Source: Anaerovirgula multivorans (GTDB taxonomy: Bacteria > Bacillota > Clostridia > Peptostreptococcales > Natronincolaceae). From it: 64,000 bases of DNA. Position 1 is the first letter of the stretch. Each line of letters begins with the position of its first letter. Both the position numbers and the translations under genes were made by a program. Shown here piece after piece: positions 22,875-31,301 of the stretch. Under the pieces are notes generated by a model that was not told the DNA's origin, ran no database searches, and saw only the letters and a list, made by a program, of their open reading frames with translations. The DNA lies in the NCBI RefSeq assembly GCF_900188145.1, contig NZ_FZOJ01000006.1, positions 124,001-188,000 of the forward strand, in the 5' to 3' direction.

Positions 22875-24819
22875 TAAAGGCTTGATTTTAAGTGATATAA
22901 AGCGTTTTTCATGGGTGAGCGGCCTATATGCTGGATTGTTGTTTTTTATATTACCTTTCAAGCATATGATGCGAAAAAATGCTCTTGATAGTGAGTGGAT
23001 AAGACATCAAATACAAAATTCTCTTAGCTTTACATCCTCAAATCTGACTCAAGTCCTGCTAATTTTGGTGATACCTATAACACTTGCTGTGTTGATTTTT
23101 CGGTATCTACAAAAAACCAATGCAGCTGCTATGATTCACAGTTTACCCTATAGCAGAAAAACACTATATTGCAGTCATAGTGCAGCAGGATTGCTTTTGC
23201 TCTGTCTTCCAATTATTTTCATTGGCTTTGTACTTATGATATTGCAAGCTACCACTGTTTTGGGAGAATACTATTCCTTTCTTGATATACTAAGCTGGAT
23301 GAACTATACATTACTTTTTAATATTTTATTTTTTAGTACTACAGTTTTTGTAGGAATGTTCACAGGCAACTCCGTGGCTCATGAGGTATTTACCTATATA
23401 CTTCATATACTGCCTGCAGGAATTTATGTACTTTTTCGGTTTAATTTATCCCACTTGCTTTATGGTTATAGTAGGAATGAACTTTGGGAACCAGCACTAG
23501 AAAATCTTCCAATATTTAGATTGTTAAGAAGAGAAGCTCTAGCGGTTAGAGAATACGTAGGCTATATTGCTATTATCATACTATTTTTTACAATCGCTTA
23601 TTATGTGTATAAAATAAGAAATATAGAAACAGCAGGTGATATCATTGCCTTTACAGGAGTTCGTCCTGTTTTTAAGTATGGTGTAACACTGTGTAGTATG
23701 TTACTAGGTGGGCTTTACTTTGCAACTATTTCAGGAGGCACTTTCTCTATTATCGCTTTTGGCTATCTATTCAGTTCTTTTTTAGGTTATTGGATTGCTG
23801 AAATAATTATGGAAAAATCCTTTAAGGTTTGGACAGCTTACAAGGGGTATGTCACCTACACAATCCTTCTTTTGATACTCCTTATAGGTATTCACACCGA
23901 TGTTACAGGCTATGTAGGACGTATACCTAAGGCGGAAGATGTTGAAAATGTCTTTTTTGGCTCCAACATATATCGATGGGAACATTTTGAGGAAATGCAA
24001 GGTGCAAATGGTCCCTACTATAGGGATGGCATTTACTATAGCGATGATTACATTTTTATTGATCCAGAAAGTATTAAAAATATTATCACCCTACACCAAA
24101 CACTGATAGATGAACCATCTACTCAAGGAGGTACTTATCGTTATATTGCCTATACTTTGAAGAATGGAAAGCAGCTAATACGCCAATATGTTGTAAGCGA
24201 CCAACAGCATACTTCCTCGCTGAAGCCTATTTACGAGTCTATTGATTATAAGCGAATTAGATTTCCTATAATTGAACAAAGCCCCGAAGAAATTAAGTGG
24301 CTTGAAATCACAGATGATCGTTCTCCGAAAAAGTCATTTATGCTTACAGACGCTGAGGAAATAGAAGAATTTGTAGAGTTGTTTAGAATGGATATACATC
24401 GTAGTACCTATGAAGAACTTATGATAGCCTCAAAACACATCCCTATTGTTACTATCATGACCAACGATGACACTAGAATGAGTTATCCAATATACAAAAG
24501 CTATACCTCTGTCTATCAATGGTTAAAAGATAAAGGAATCTACGAGGATGTAATGCTCTTGCCTGAAGATATAGATTTTGTTCGTTTAGAAAGCTTCAGG
24601 GAATCCTCTTCAAAGAGCGTAGAAATAAGGGATCTTGAAGTGATAGAAGAGTTGATAAAGCTTGACACTGTGATGGATTACAGTTATAGGGAAGAGTCCA
24701 TCTTCGTTAACTTCTTTATTAAAGATTTTCCGACCTATTCCTTTTATTTAAATGGTTTGCATCAAGATGTGCCTATTTCTGATGAACTGCAGTCTTATTT
24801 AAATCAATTGAAGAATTAA
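22849..24819 (+). CDS. ABC transporter permease with large C-terminal domain
   Basis: The N-terminal ~375 residues hold about eight membrane helices (for example LYAGLLFFILPF, LILVIPITLAVLIF, HILPAGIYVLF, TILLLILLIGI). The C-terminal ~280 residues are soluble, probably extracellular, with repeated strand patterns (YRYIAYTLKNGKQLIRQYV). The architecture matches permeases that pair with YtrB-like ATPases in clostridia (often annotated with DUF6449). A role in envelope stress or antibiotic defence is likely from the YtrA-type regulator; the substrate is unknown. A terminator follows. Confidence 0.85.
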   Translation: MTFKTSLFNKGLILSDIKRFSWVSGLYAGLLFFILPFKHMMRKNALDSEWIRHQIQNSLSFTSSNLTQVLLILVIPITLAVLIFRYLQKTNAAAMIHSLPYSRKTLYCSHSAAGLLLLCLPIIFIGFVLMILQATTVLGEYYSFLDILSWMNYTLLFNILFFSTTVFVGMFTGNSVAHEVFTYILHILPAGIYVLFRFNLSHLLYGYSRNELWEPALENLPIFRLLRREALAVREYVGYIAIIILFFTIAYYVYKIRNIETAGDIIAFTGVRPVFKYGVTLCSMLLGGLYFATISGGTFSIIAFGYLFSSFLGYWIAEIIMEKSFKVWTAYKGYVTYTILLLILLIGIHTDVTGYVGRIPKAEDVENVFFGSNIYRWEHFEEMQGANGPYYRDGIYYSDDYIFIDPESIKNIITLHQTLIDEPSTQGGTYRYIAYTLKNGKQLIRQYVVSDQQHTSSLKPIYESIDYKRIRFPIIEQSPEEIKWLEITDDRSPKKSFMLTDAEEIEEFVELFRMDIHRSTYEELMIASKHIPIVTIMTNDDTRMSYPIYKSYTSVYQWLKDKGIYEDVMLLPEDIDFVRLESFRESSSKSVEIRDLEVIEELIKLDTVMDYSYREESIFVNFFIKDFPTYSFYLNGLHQDVPISDELQSYLNQLKN

Positions 24820-24825
24820 TACTCA

Positions 24826-24875
24826 ATCAAAAGACCAATCAAATTACTAACTGGTAGTTTGATCGGTCTTTTGAT
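24826..24875 (+). terminator. Terminator after the ABC transporter operon
   Basis: ATCAAAAGACC (24826-24836) pairs with GGTCTTTTGAT (24865-24875), with a second inner pairing (ATCAAA/TTTGAT) extending the stem. T-runs are present on both strands, so it may also end the minus-strand small gene at 24896. Confidence 0.75.
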
Positions 24876-24895
24876 CTACCATATATTAGCCACTG

Positions 24896-25039
24896 TTAAA
24901 GTGTCGCCCAATCCACTATAAAACCCTTAGCCTTTCTAGGGAAGTTAGATTCAATCGTTCTATTATTATACCATGTTTTTGCCTTGGGTAGCATTCTATC
25001 AGTAATTTTACTTATCATTTCTCTTGGTGATACACTCAT
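24896..25039 (-). CDS. Small protein of unknown function (47 residues)
   Basis: The ATG at 25039 follows AGAAAGGAGTATTTTT. The product starts MSVSPREMISKITDRML, then has WYNNRTIESNFPRKAKG and ends IVDWATL: an N-terminal helix and a basic middle. The ribosome site lies in the right arm of a perfect 11-bp hairpin, so translation is probably controlled by RNA structure. The frame runs open a further 22 codons upstream, but that part reads through the hairpin and is unlikely to be coding. The gene lies downstream of phoR on the same strand, 78 bases away. Confidence 0.5.
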   Translation of the reverse strand: MSVSPREMISKITDRMLPKAKTWYNNRTIESNFPRKAKGFIVDWATL

Positions 25040-25046
25040 AAAAATA

Positions 25047-25092
25047 CTCCTTTCTGGTTTAGAATCATTTTCTAATTTTCCCCAGAAAGGAG
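25047..25092 (-). promoter_or_regulatory. Leader hairpin masking a ribosome site
   Basis: On the minus strand CTCCTTTCTGG (25092-25082) and CCAGAAAGGAG (25057-25047) form a perfect 11-bp stem. The right arm contains the AAAGGAG ribosome site of the gene at 24896-25039. It could be a heat- or protein-responsive switch; the stem also lies where a phoR terminator would be expected, but no T-run follows the stem except ATTTTT before the ATG. Confidence 0.5.
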
Positions 25093-25116
25093 CTTCTTTT
25101 TTCACTTAAACACAGA

Positions 25117-26883
25117 CTATTTTGCACTACTTATTGGTAATATGATAATAAATTCCGATCCCTTGTCCTGTTCACTATTTACTTTTATTTTGCCGTTGAA
25201 GGATAATACAATATGTTTTACGATTGCTAAACCTAGTCCAGTTCCCCCTACTTTTCTACTTCTGGCTTTATCTACTCGATAAAAACGTTCAAAGAGCCTT
25301 GGTATATCTTTTTTAGGGATGCCTATGCCTGTATCCTTTACAGATATAATAAGATTAGAATACCTTTTATAAGCCGTTAACTGTACTTTCCCCTCTCTAG
25401 GGGTATACTTTATTGCGTTATCAATTAGATTAATAAGCATCTGTTTAAACCAGTCTCTATTTCCATAAATCATTGGAAGGTTTAAATCTATTTCTGTTAA
25501 TAACTCTATTGCTTTGTTGGTAGCGATAGGTTTCATCATTTCTTCAACCTCTTTTAATGTATCACTAGGTAATATTTCCTGATGTAGCACTTTATGTTGG
25601 GAGTTCTCTATATCTGACAGAGTTAGTATATCATCAATTAATCGAGCCAATCGTTCTGTCTCGATATCAATAATGTCTAAAAAGCGATTTTTTACTTCCT
25701 CATCCTCTATAGCACCAGACTTTAAGGTTTCTACGAAACCACTAATTGAGGTTAAAGGGGTTTTTAATTCATGGGATACATTAGCAACAAAATCAGAGCG
25801 CATTTTTTCTAGTTTTCTAATCTCTGTTATATCTTCAATTAAGGTTACCAAACCTATCGTTTTTGTTGGATCATTTTCTAGCTTTATTAAATTGGTATAG
25901 ATCTTCAATGTTTTTTCACTAGGATCTTTCATATTGATTTCTATCTGGGTGTCAACGCTATCCTCAAAAACTCTCTCTATTTCCTCATCCAACTGATTAT
26001 TTCTAATGATTTCTAAAATATGTTTTCCAATAGCATCCTCAGCTTTAATATTGAATAACTTCTCAGCAGCAGGATTTAATAATATAATATTTTTTTTATT
26101 ATCCACTGCAATGATGGGATTGATAATACTAGTTAATAGTGCTTTAAACTTTGTATTACTATCGGATAGTTGCTCTATTGTTTCCTCCAGTCTATCTGCC
26201 ATATGATTAAAATGATCTGCTAAATCTCCAATTTCATCTTTCGATTTTACACAGGCCCGGACTCCCAACCTACCCATCGCCATCTTTTTTGAGGCTTCAG
26301 TGATCTCTATAATGGGTTCCATAATCTTATCAATAAATCGGTATCCAATTAAAGCAGATATAACAAGTCCAAAAACAATAGAAAATGCAATATAATAAAA
26401 TAAAGTTTGATTAATTCTTTTTATTTCCAGTAAATTAACAGCTAATCTAACCACAATAGTCTGCCCATTTGCTTCTATAGGTAAAGCAACATAGAGCATA
26501 TCTAAATCAACTGTACTGCTATATCGAACTGCTTTACCTATTTCTCCTCCATAGGCGATTTGTATTTCAGGACGATCTTGATGATTTTCAATGTATCCTT
26601 CCCGTTTGAAGGTTTCTGCTAATACGTTGCCATGGTAATCAATAATGGTAATCCGAGCATCTATCTTACCCCCTAAATCTTCCATTCTTTTTTGAAATAT
26701 TTTAGAAGCTAGATCGTTATCCTCTTCTTTAATAAACTCTTCAATTAGCTTTGCATTTGAAATAAGTTTTTGTTCCAGTTGATTTATATAGCTATTGCGA
26801 ATAAGGCTTAGGGATAAAAATCCAGTTAGCAATATACCAATTAACAAGATAATAAAAAAGACTGTAAATATTTTTTTTTGCAT
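25117..26883 (-). CDS. phoR: PhoR-type sensor histidine kinase
   Basis: Domain order: membrane helix (VFFIILLIGILLTGFLSL), extracellular sensor (~30-160), second helix (about 165-185), HAMP (YRFIDKIMEPI to RLGVRACVK), PAS (ILLNPAAEKLFN), HisKA with the phospho-acceptor in VSHELKTPLTS (about 370) and HATPase (NLIDNAIKYT, DTGIGIPKKD, GGTGLGLAIVKH). This is the PhoR/WalK architecture. PhoR senses phosphate status; the gene pair here has no pst or phoU genes beside it in the window, so the signal is not certain. It starts nine bases after phoB. Confidence 0.88.
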   Translation of the reverse strand: MQKKIFTVFFIILLIGILLTGFLSLSLIRNSYINQLEQKLISNAKLIEEFIKEEDNDLASKIFQKRMEDLGGKIDARITIIDYHGNVLAETFKREGYIENHQDRPEIQIAYGGEIGKAVRYSSTVDLDMLYVALPIEANGQTIVVRLAVNLLEIKRINQTLFYYIAFSIVFGLVISALIGYRFIDKIMEPIIEITEASKKMAMGRLGVRACVKSKDEIGDLADHFNHMADRLEETIEQLSDSNTKFKALLTSIINPIIAVDNKKNIILLNPAAEKLFNIKAEDAIGKHILEIIRNNQLDEEIERVFEDSVDTQIEINMKDPSEKTLKIYTNLIKLENDPTKTIGLVTLIEDITEIRKLEKMRSDFVANVSHELKTPLTSISGFVETLKSGAIEDEEVKNRFLDIIDIETERLARLIDDILTLSDIENSQHKVLHQEILPSDTLKEVEEMMKPIATNKAIELLTEIDLNLPMIYGNRDWFKQMLINLIDNAIKYTPREGKVQLTAYKRYSNLIISVKDTGIGIPKKDIPRLFERFYRVDKARSRKVGGTGLGLAIVKHIVLSFNGKIKVNSEQDKGSEFIIILPISSAK

Positions 26884-26891
26884 TTTCTCAC

Positions 26892-27581
26892 CTACTTCAT
26901 CTTATAGCCAACGCCTCTTATCGTTTCAATATATTCACTTGTTTCATCATCACCTATCTTTTTCCTCAAGTGACGGATGTGTACATCTACCGTTCTAGTT
27001 TCACCAAAATAGTCGTAACCCCACACTTCATCTAGTAATACATTTCTTGTCATCACTTTTCCTCTGTTTTCCATTAATATTTTTAATAATTCAAATTCCT
27101 TTAGAGTAAGCTCTATCTGCTTTACACCAACCGTCACTTCATGTTTTTCTAAATCAATAACAATATCCTTGAATTTTAGTACTTTTGTATTATCTTTTTT
27201 CACATCTTCACTTCTTCTTAATACTGCCTTAACTCTTGCTATTAATTCCCTTACGCTGAAGGGTTTTGTTACGTAATCATCTGCCCCTAATTCTAAGCCC
27301 AGGATGCGATCTGTTTCTTCCCCTTTAGCCGTCAACATAATAATTGGAAGCTTATTATATCCTTCCATCCTTCTTATTTCTTTGCAAACTTCAAGACCAT
27401 CTATCCCAGGAAGCATTAAATCTAGCACAACTAAATCAATTGGATTCCTAGCAAGTAATTCTAAAGCCTTTTCTCCATTATCACTAGTAATAACTTGAAA
27501 CCCATTTTTTTCTAGATTGAACTTTATCAATTCTAAAATATGCTCTTCATCATCAACTGCTAGAATTGTCTTTTTAGTCAT
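26892..27581 (-). CDS. phoB: PhoB/PhoP-type response regulator
   Basis: An OmpR-family regulator. The receiver domain has the acidic pair DDEEH (about 10-14), the phosphorylated aspartate in VVLDLMLPG (about 53), LTAKG and the lysine in YVTKPFS (about 104). The DNA-binding winged helix ends with TRTVDVHIRHLRKKIG and ETIRGVGYKM. AGGAGGGGTAGGA precedes the ATG. It forms a two-gene operon with phoR. A copy of repeat family 3 sits directly upstream, between it and pgeF, where its promoter should be. Confidence 0.9.
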   Translation of the reverse strand: MTKKTILAVDDEEHILELIKFNLEKNGFQVITSDNGEKALELLARNPIDLVVLDLMLPGIDGLEVCKEIRRMEGYNKLPIIMLTAKGEETDRILGLELGADDYVTKPFSVRELIARVKAVLRRSEDVKKDNTKVLKFKDIVIDLEKHEVTVGVKQIELTLKEFELLKILMENRGKVMTRNVLLDEVWGYDYFGETRTVDVHIRHLRKKIGDDETSEYIETIRGVGYKMK

Positions 27582-27596
27582 TCCTACCCCTCCTAA

Positions 27597-27682
27597 TTTA
27601 TCCTTCGGTGTAATGCTTGAGGTAAATTTGACTACAATTCAGTGGGAGTAAAAACTCCCACTGAATTAAGTCTCATTTTATA
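27597..27682. repeat. Dispersed repeat family 3, copy 2
   Basis: This compact copy holds TTTATCCTTCGGTGTA, then AAATTTGACTACAATTCAG and ends GTCTCATTTTATA. It contains a perfect hairpin, AATTCAGTGGGAG/CTCCCACTGAATT (27636-27667), with a 6-base loop. It abuts the stop codon of pgeF and may end that transcript, but there is no T-run on the minus strand. Confidence 0.75.
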
Positions 27683-28490
27683 CCAGTTCTATTACAGAAG
27701 CCATTCTTCCAGTTAATCCCTTCTTTTTTCGATGAGAATAAAAGAGATCTGTATCGCAGGCAGTACATAATCTACTAGTAATTATATTTCTATCTAATAC
27801 TCCTATTTCCTTTAATGCTATTCTGTTAACTTCCCATAAATCTAGCATGTATTTGTCTTCAGCAGTTGGAAATACAAATTCTGAAGTTTCTGTAAAATTC
27901 ATGTTAAATTTTTCAATAACATCTCCTGAAACTTCATAACAACATTTTCCTATGGAGGGTCCTATTCCTACTAAGATATCCTTTGGTTGTGAATTAAATT
28001 CCTCCATCATTTTTATAATGGTTTTCTGCCCTATTTTTAGCATCGTTCCTTGCCATCCTGCATGGGAAGCGGCTATCCCTTTATTTACAGGATCTAAAAA
28101 CAATAATGGTACGCAGTCAGCATGGAATGTCATAAGTGGAACCCCAATGTCCTGAGTAATTAGTCCATCAATATCACGATAATCCTTTTCATATAGAATA
28201 CCCTTTCCTTTGTCTTCCTTGTTTGCAATTTTAATCCCATCACTATGTACTTGATCACCTAATACTAAATTCTCATGCTTTACACCAATTGCCTTGCAAA
28301 AATTTTGTATATTTTTTAATACCTTTTCTCTATCATCCTTTGTCTTTAGTCCTAAATTTAAAGTGTTAAATATTCCTTCGCTAACGCCTCCGATCCTTGT
28401 GCTGAAACCATGTTTTACTAAATCGGTTTCTTGAAATTCTTCAATAACTACTATTTTCATACCATCTACTTCTTTAATCTTATAAGGCAT
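27678..28490 (-). CDS. pgeF: Multicopper-oxidase-like YfiH/PgeF protein
   Basis: Family members (YlmD, YfiH, LACC1) are purine nucleoside phosphorylase/adenosine deaminase-like enzymes, and E. coli PgeF also edits wrong residues in peptidoglycan precursors. Visible conserved parts: HGFSTRIGGVS (about 26), FNTLNLGLKTKD, FHADCVPLLFLDP (about 118) and AASHAGWQGT (about 137), holding the metal-binding His and Cys residues, plus CYEVSGDV. AGGGAGTGAGTAA precedes the ATG. It is the ylmD-equivalent of the sigE-sigG-ylmC-ylmD order of B. subtilis. Confidence 0.92.
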   Translation of the reverse strand: MPYKIKEVDGMKIVVIEEFQETDLVKHGFSTRIGGVSEGIFNTLNLGLKTKDDREKVLKNIQNFCKAIGVKHENLVLGDQVHSDGIKIANKEDKGKGILYEKDYRDIDGLITQDIGVPLMTFHADCVPLLFLDPVNKGIAASHAGWQGTMLKIGQKTIIKMMEEFNSQPKDILVGIGPSIGKCCYEVSGDVIEKFNMNFTETSEFVFPTAEDKYMLDLWEVNRIALKEIGVLDRNIITSRLCTACDTDLFYSHRKKKGLTGRMASVIELV

Positions 28491-28577
28491 TTACTCACTC
28501 CCTTTTTAATTGGCTATTTAAATAGTTTTCCCAGGACAATAAAATTCTTGTATTGAAGCTTTTTTACTATAACAAAA

Positions 28578-28598
28578 AGGAAGTTAAATTAACTTCCT
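28578..28598 (-). terminator. Terminator after nrdR
   Basis: AGGAAGTTAA and TTAACTTCCT form a 10-bp stem with a one-base loop core, followed by TTTTTG on the minus strand. It lies just after the nrdR stop codon. Confidence 0.75.
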
Positions 28599-28607
28599 CT
28601 CATTTGT

Positions 28608-29069
28608 TTAATCTGTCTTTTCTTTTAATAGTTTTCTTAACTCTCCCATAAAGGTATTGATGTCCTTAAACTCCCTGTAAACAGATGCAAATCGAACATA
28701 GGCAACTTCATCTAGCTTCTTGATATGATCCATTACTAGTTCACCAATGAGCTCTGTTTTAATCTCCTTCTCCATAGAATTATATAGCTGTTTTTCGATT
28801 TCGTTGACAATATTCTCTATATCCTTTAAAGCCACAGGTCTTTTTTCACAGGATTTGATGACTCCCTTCAAAATTTTATTACCATTAAAGGGTTCTCTAT
28901 TTCCACTTTTTTTAATTACAATCAATGGTATTTCCTCAATCTTTTCATAAGTAGTGAACCTTCTACCACAGGCAATACATTCTCTTCTTCTACGAATGGA
29001 TTGGCCTTCATCAGTTGGTCTCGAATCTACAACCTTTGATTCATAATGACTGCAAAAGGGACAATTCAT
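28608..29069 (-). CDS. nrdR: Ribonucleotide reductase repressor NrdR
   Basis: NrdR represses ribonucleotide reductase genes when dATP is high. The zinc ribbon is complete: CPFC (residues 3-6) and CIACG (about 31-35), with RRRRE between. The ATP-cone domain follows ([16 protein letters not shown], about 50-65). The start at 29069 ([10 protein letters not shown]) is preferred to 29099 because GGGGGTGAAAACAAG lies just upstream and the family begins there. At 153 residues it is normal length. Confidence 0.96.
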   Translation of the reverse strand: MNCPFCSHYESKVVDSRPTDEGQSIRRRRECIACGRRFTTYEKIEEIPLIVIKKSGNREPFNGNKILKGVIKSCEKRPVALKDIENIVNEIEKQLYNSMEKEIKTELIGELVMDHIKKLDEVAYVRFASVYREFKDINTFMGELRKLLKEKTD

Positions 29070-29111
29070 CTTGTTTTCACCCCCAAAATCATTTTCCATA
29101 GTTTTTCTTTC

Positions 29112-29141
29112 ATTATAATATACCCTTTGCAGTATGTCTAA
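29112..29141 (-). promoter_or_regulatory. Sigma-A-like promoter of nrdR
   Basis: TTAGAC (29136-29141, minus strand) and TATAAT (29112-29117) are 18 bases apart. The start of transcription would be about 35 bases before the nrdR ATG. Confidence 0.45.
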
Positions 29142-29172
29142 TGATTTTATTAGATCTCAATATATTCTTATA

Positions 29173-29502
29173 TTAATACTTATCTTTTTTTTCTGCATTA
29201 TATTTTGATAAAAGTTGATTCATTTCTTCCTCATCTTCTATGTAGGAAGCTTTATGAGGTTCTATGTTGCCCTTCACTTCTACTAGAATCACATCTATTC
29301 CTATTTTTTTAATTTCTGCCCATTTTATTTCACTTTCATAATCTTTACCGAACAATCCAAAAACCTTTTCACTATTAGGTACGATAATAGCATTTATTTT
29401 TCCTTTTTCTAAGTTTACATCAATATCTGAAATAAGTCCAAGTCTTCTACCATCGGTAATATTAATTACTTCTTTTTCAGTTAGATCAGATGCTCTTATC
29501 AT
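29173..29502 (-). CDS. ylmC: YlmC/YmxH family PRC-barrel sporulation protein
   Basis: The 109-residue protein has the PRC-barrel pattern (ASDLTEKEVINITDGRRLG, then SDIDVNLEKGKINAIIVP) of the YlmC/YmxH family. These proteins are found in spore formers next to sigG; their role is unclear. The acidic, basic-ended tail (EDEEEMNQLLSKYNAEKK) is less conserved. ATTGGAGGTGAAGAC precedes the ATG. It follows the sigG terminator, so it needs its own promoter, which is not clear from the sequence. Confidence 0.88.
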   Translation of the reverse strand: MIRASDLTEKEVINITDGRRLGLISDIDVNLEKGKINAIIVPNSEKVFGLFGKDYESEIKWAEIKKIGIDVILVEVKGNIEPHKASYIEDEEEMNQLLSKYNAEKKDKY

Positions 29503-29565
29503 GTCTTCACCTCCAATTATTAAATATACAGCTAGTACTATAATATTTATGCTTTTTCAAAAAGA

Positions 29566-29588
29566 AAAATCACCCTATGGGTGATTTT
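29566..29588 (-). terminator. Terminator overlapping the sigG stop codon
   Basis: AAAATCACCC and GGGTGATTTT form a 10-bp stem with a 3-base loop, followed on the minus strand by TCTTTTTG. Confidence 0.8.
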
Positions 29589-30360
29589 ATATATATTTTT
29601 TCATATGTTTTACTGCAGTTTTTTCTAACCTTGATACTTGGGCTTGAGAAATTCCTATTTCCTCTGCTACCTCCATCTGTGTCCTCCCTTCAAAGAACCT
29701 TAAGGTAAGAATTAATTTTTCTCTATCGTTTAACTTTCTCATAGCTTCTCTTATAGCAATACTGTCAATCCATGTCTCATCTTCACTTTTTTCATCACTT
29801 ACTTGATCCATGACAAATATAGCATCACCGCTGTCATGATATATTGGTTCAAATAAGGATACGGGGTCTTGAATAGCATCTAGTGCGAATACTACTTCTT
29901 CTCTTGGTAAGTTCAATTGCTCGGCAATTTCTGAAATCACTGGTTCTTTGGAGTTTTTATTTATCAGTTGATCTCTGATTTGTAATGCCTTGTATGCAGT
30001 ATCTCTTAAAGATCTACTGACTCGAATAGAGTTGTTATCCCTTAGATACCTTCTTATTTCCCCTATAATCATCGGTACTGCATAGGTAGAGAATTTTACA
30101 TTATGACTAAGATCAAAGTTGTCTATAGCTTTTATTAAACCGATACACCCTACTTGAAATAAGTCATCTACGTGTTCACCTCTGTTGTTAAATCTTTGAA
30201 TCACACTTAATACTAATCTTAAGTTGCCTCTAATAAAAGCTTCTCTAGCACTATTATCTCCCTGTTGAATTCTACCAAAAAGCTGTTGCATTTCTTGGTT
30301 TGTCAACACTGGTAATTCTGATGTGTTTACTCCGCAAATTTCTACTTTATTAATATGCAT
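29587..30360 (-). CDS. sigG: Late forespore sigma factor SigG
   Basis: SigG drives late forespore transcription (small acid-soluble proteins, germination genes). The N-terminal NKVEICGVNTSELPVLTN is the SigG signature that binds anti-sigma factors. Region 2 (LRLVLSVIQRFNNRGE, DDLFQVGCIGLIKAIDNF, STYAVPMIIGEIRRYLRDN) and region 4 (REKLILTLRFFEGRTQMEVA, ISQAQVSRLEK) are complete. Length 257 is typical. A possible weak site TGCATA-N16-CAATAAT lies upstream, but no clear sigma-F/G promoter is visible. It is next to sigE as in most endospore formers. Confidence 0.97.
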   Translation of the reverse strand: MHINKVEICGVNTSELPVLTNQEMQQLFGRIQQGDNSAREAFIRGNLRLVLSVIQRFNNRGEHVDDLFQVGCIGLIKAIDNFDLSHNVKFSTYAVPMIIGEIRRYLRDNNSIRVSRSLRDTAYKALQIRDQLINKNSKEPVISEIAEQLNLPREEVVFALDAIQDPVSLFEPIYHDSGDAIFVMDQVSDEKSEDETWIDSIAIREAMRKLNDREKLILTLRFFEGRTQMEVAEEIGISQAQVSRLEKTAVKHMKKYI

Positions 30361-30494
30361 TGTAAAATATCAGTCCTTTCACTTTGAATTACCCCTTTAA
30401 TATTAAGATTATTGACCTAATGATTATTTTTATGCAGTTCATTGATATATAAAATTTGTTATTTTTTTATACTCGCTATTTGAAAGAAAAAACA

Positions 30495-30517
30495 GCTTTA
30501 GTCGTAATGACTGAAGC
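30495..30517 (-). terminator. Terminator after sigE
   Basis: On the minus strand GCTTCAGTC pairs with GACTAAAGC (one G-T pair), followed by TGTTTTTTC. This separates sigE from sigG. Confidence 0.75.
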
Positions 30518-30520
30518 CCT

Positions 30521-31255
30521 TTAAATCATGCGATTGATTTCTTTTTTCAGTCTTGAAACAATTCTCTTTTCTAGTCTAGAAATATAGGATTGAGAAATCC
30601 CTAATATATCAGCTACTTCTTTTTGCGTTTTCTCTTTTCCACTATTTAGTCCAAAACGTAGCTCCATAATTTTCTTTTCTCGTTTAGATAATTTATCTAA
30701 TGCAACTTTTAGTAATTCTTTATCCACTTCTTCCTCTAAGAATCTATGAATAATATCATTATCTGTTCCCAAAATGTCTGACAGTAGCAGTTCATTACCA
30801 TCCCAATCAATATTTAATGGTTCATCAAAGGAAACCTCCATCCTTACTTTGCTATTTCTTCTTAGATACATCAGTATTTCATTTTCGATACACCGAGAAG
30901 CATAAGTAGCTAATTTAATATTTTTTTCAGGGTTAAAGGTATTCACTGCTTTAATTAAACCTATGGTTCCTATAGAAATTAAATCTTCTACTCCCACACC
31001 AGTATTTTCAAACTTTCTTGCTATGTATACAACTAATCTCAAATTTCTTTCTATAAGAATGGTTCTAACAGTGCTTTGATCATCCTTTAATTTCTCAATC
31101 AAGAAGCTTTCCTCATCGTTAGTTAAGGGTGGAGGTAAAGTTTCGCTACCACCAATATAATAAATACTATCTTCATTATATATTTTGAATAACCTTAAAA
31201 TCTTAATAATATAATAACGATATAAAAGCTTTATTCTAACAATAGACTGTTTCAT
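30521..31255 (-). CDS. sigE: Mother-cell sigma factor SigE (pro-sigma-E)
   Basis: SigE is the first mother-cell sigma factor. It is made as a precursor: the N-terminal ~28 residues ([17 protein letters not shown]) are basic and membrane-seeking, and the conserved processing region [16 protein letters not shown] follows, where SpoIIGA cuts. Regions 2 ([51 protein letters not shown]) and 4 ([32 protein letters not shown]) are complete. It lies 46 bases after spoIIGA in the same orientation, as in other endospore formers. Confidence 0.97.
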   Translation of the reverse strand: MKQSIVRIKLLYRYYIIKILRLFKIYNEDSIYYIGGSETLPPPLTNDEESFLIEKLKDDQSTVRTILIERNLRLVVYIARKFENTGVGVEDLISIGTIGLIKAVNTFNPEKNIKLATYASRCIENEILMYLRRNSKVRMEVSFDEPLNIDWDGNELLLSDILGTDNDIIHRFLEEEVDKELLKVALDKLSKREKKIMELRFGLNSGKEKTQKEVADILGISQSYISRLEKRIVSRLKKEINRMI

Positions 31256-31301
31256 TTAGTTTACCCCCTAGGTTTAGTTAATAATCTTGATGACCTTCCT
31301 A

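Noticed and set aside
24896..25105. Longer 69-residue form of the small gene after phoR
   Set aside because: Its first 22 codons read through the hairpin and ribosome site; the ATG at 25039 has the correct spacing.
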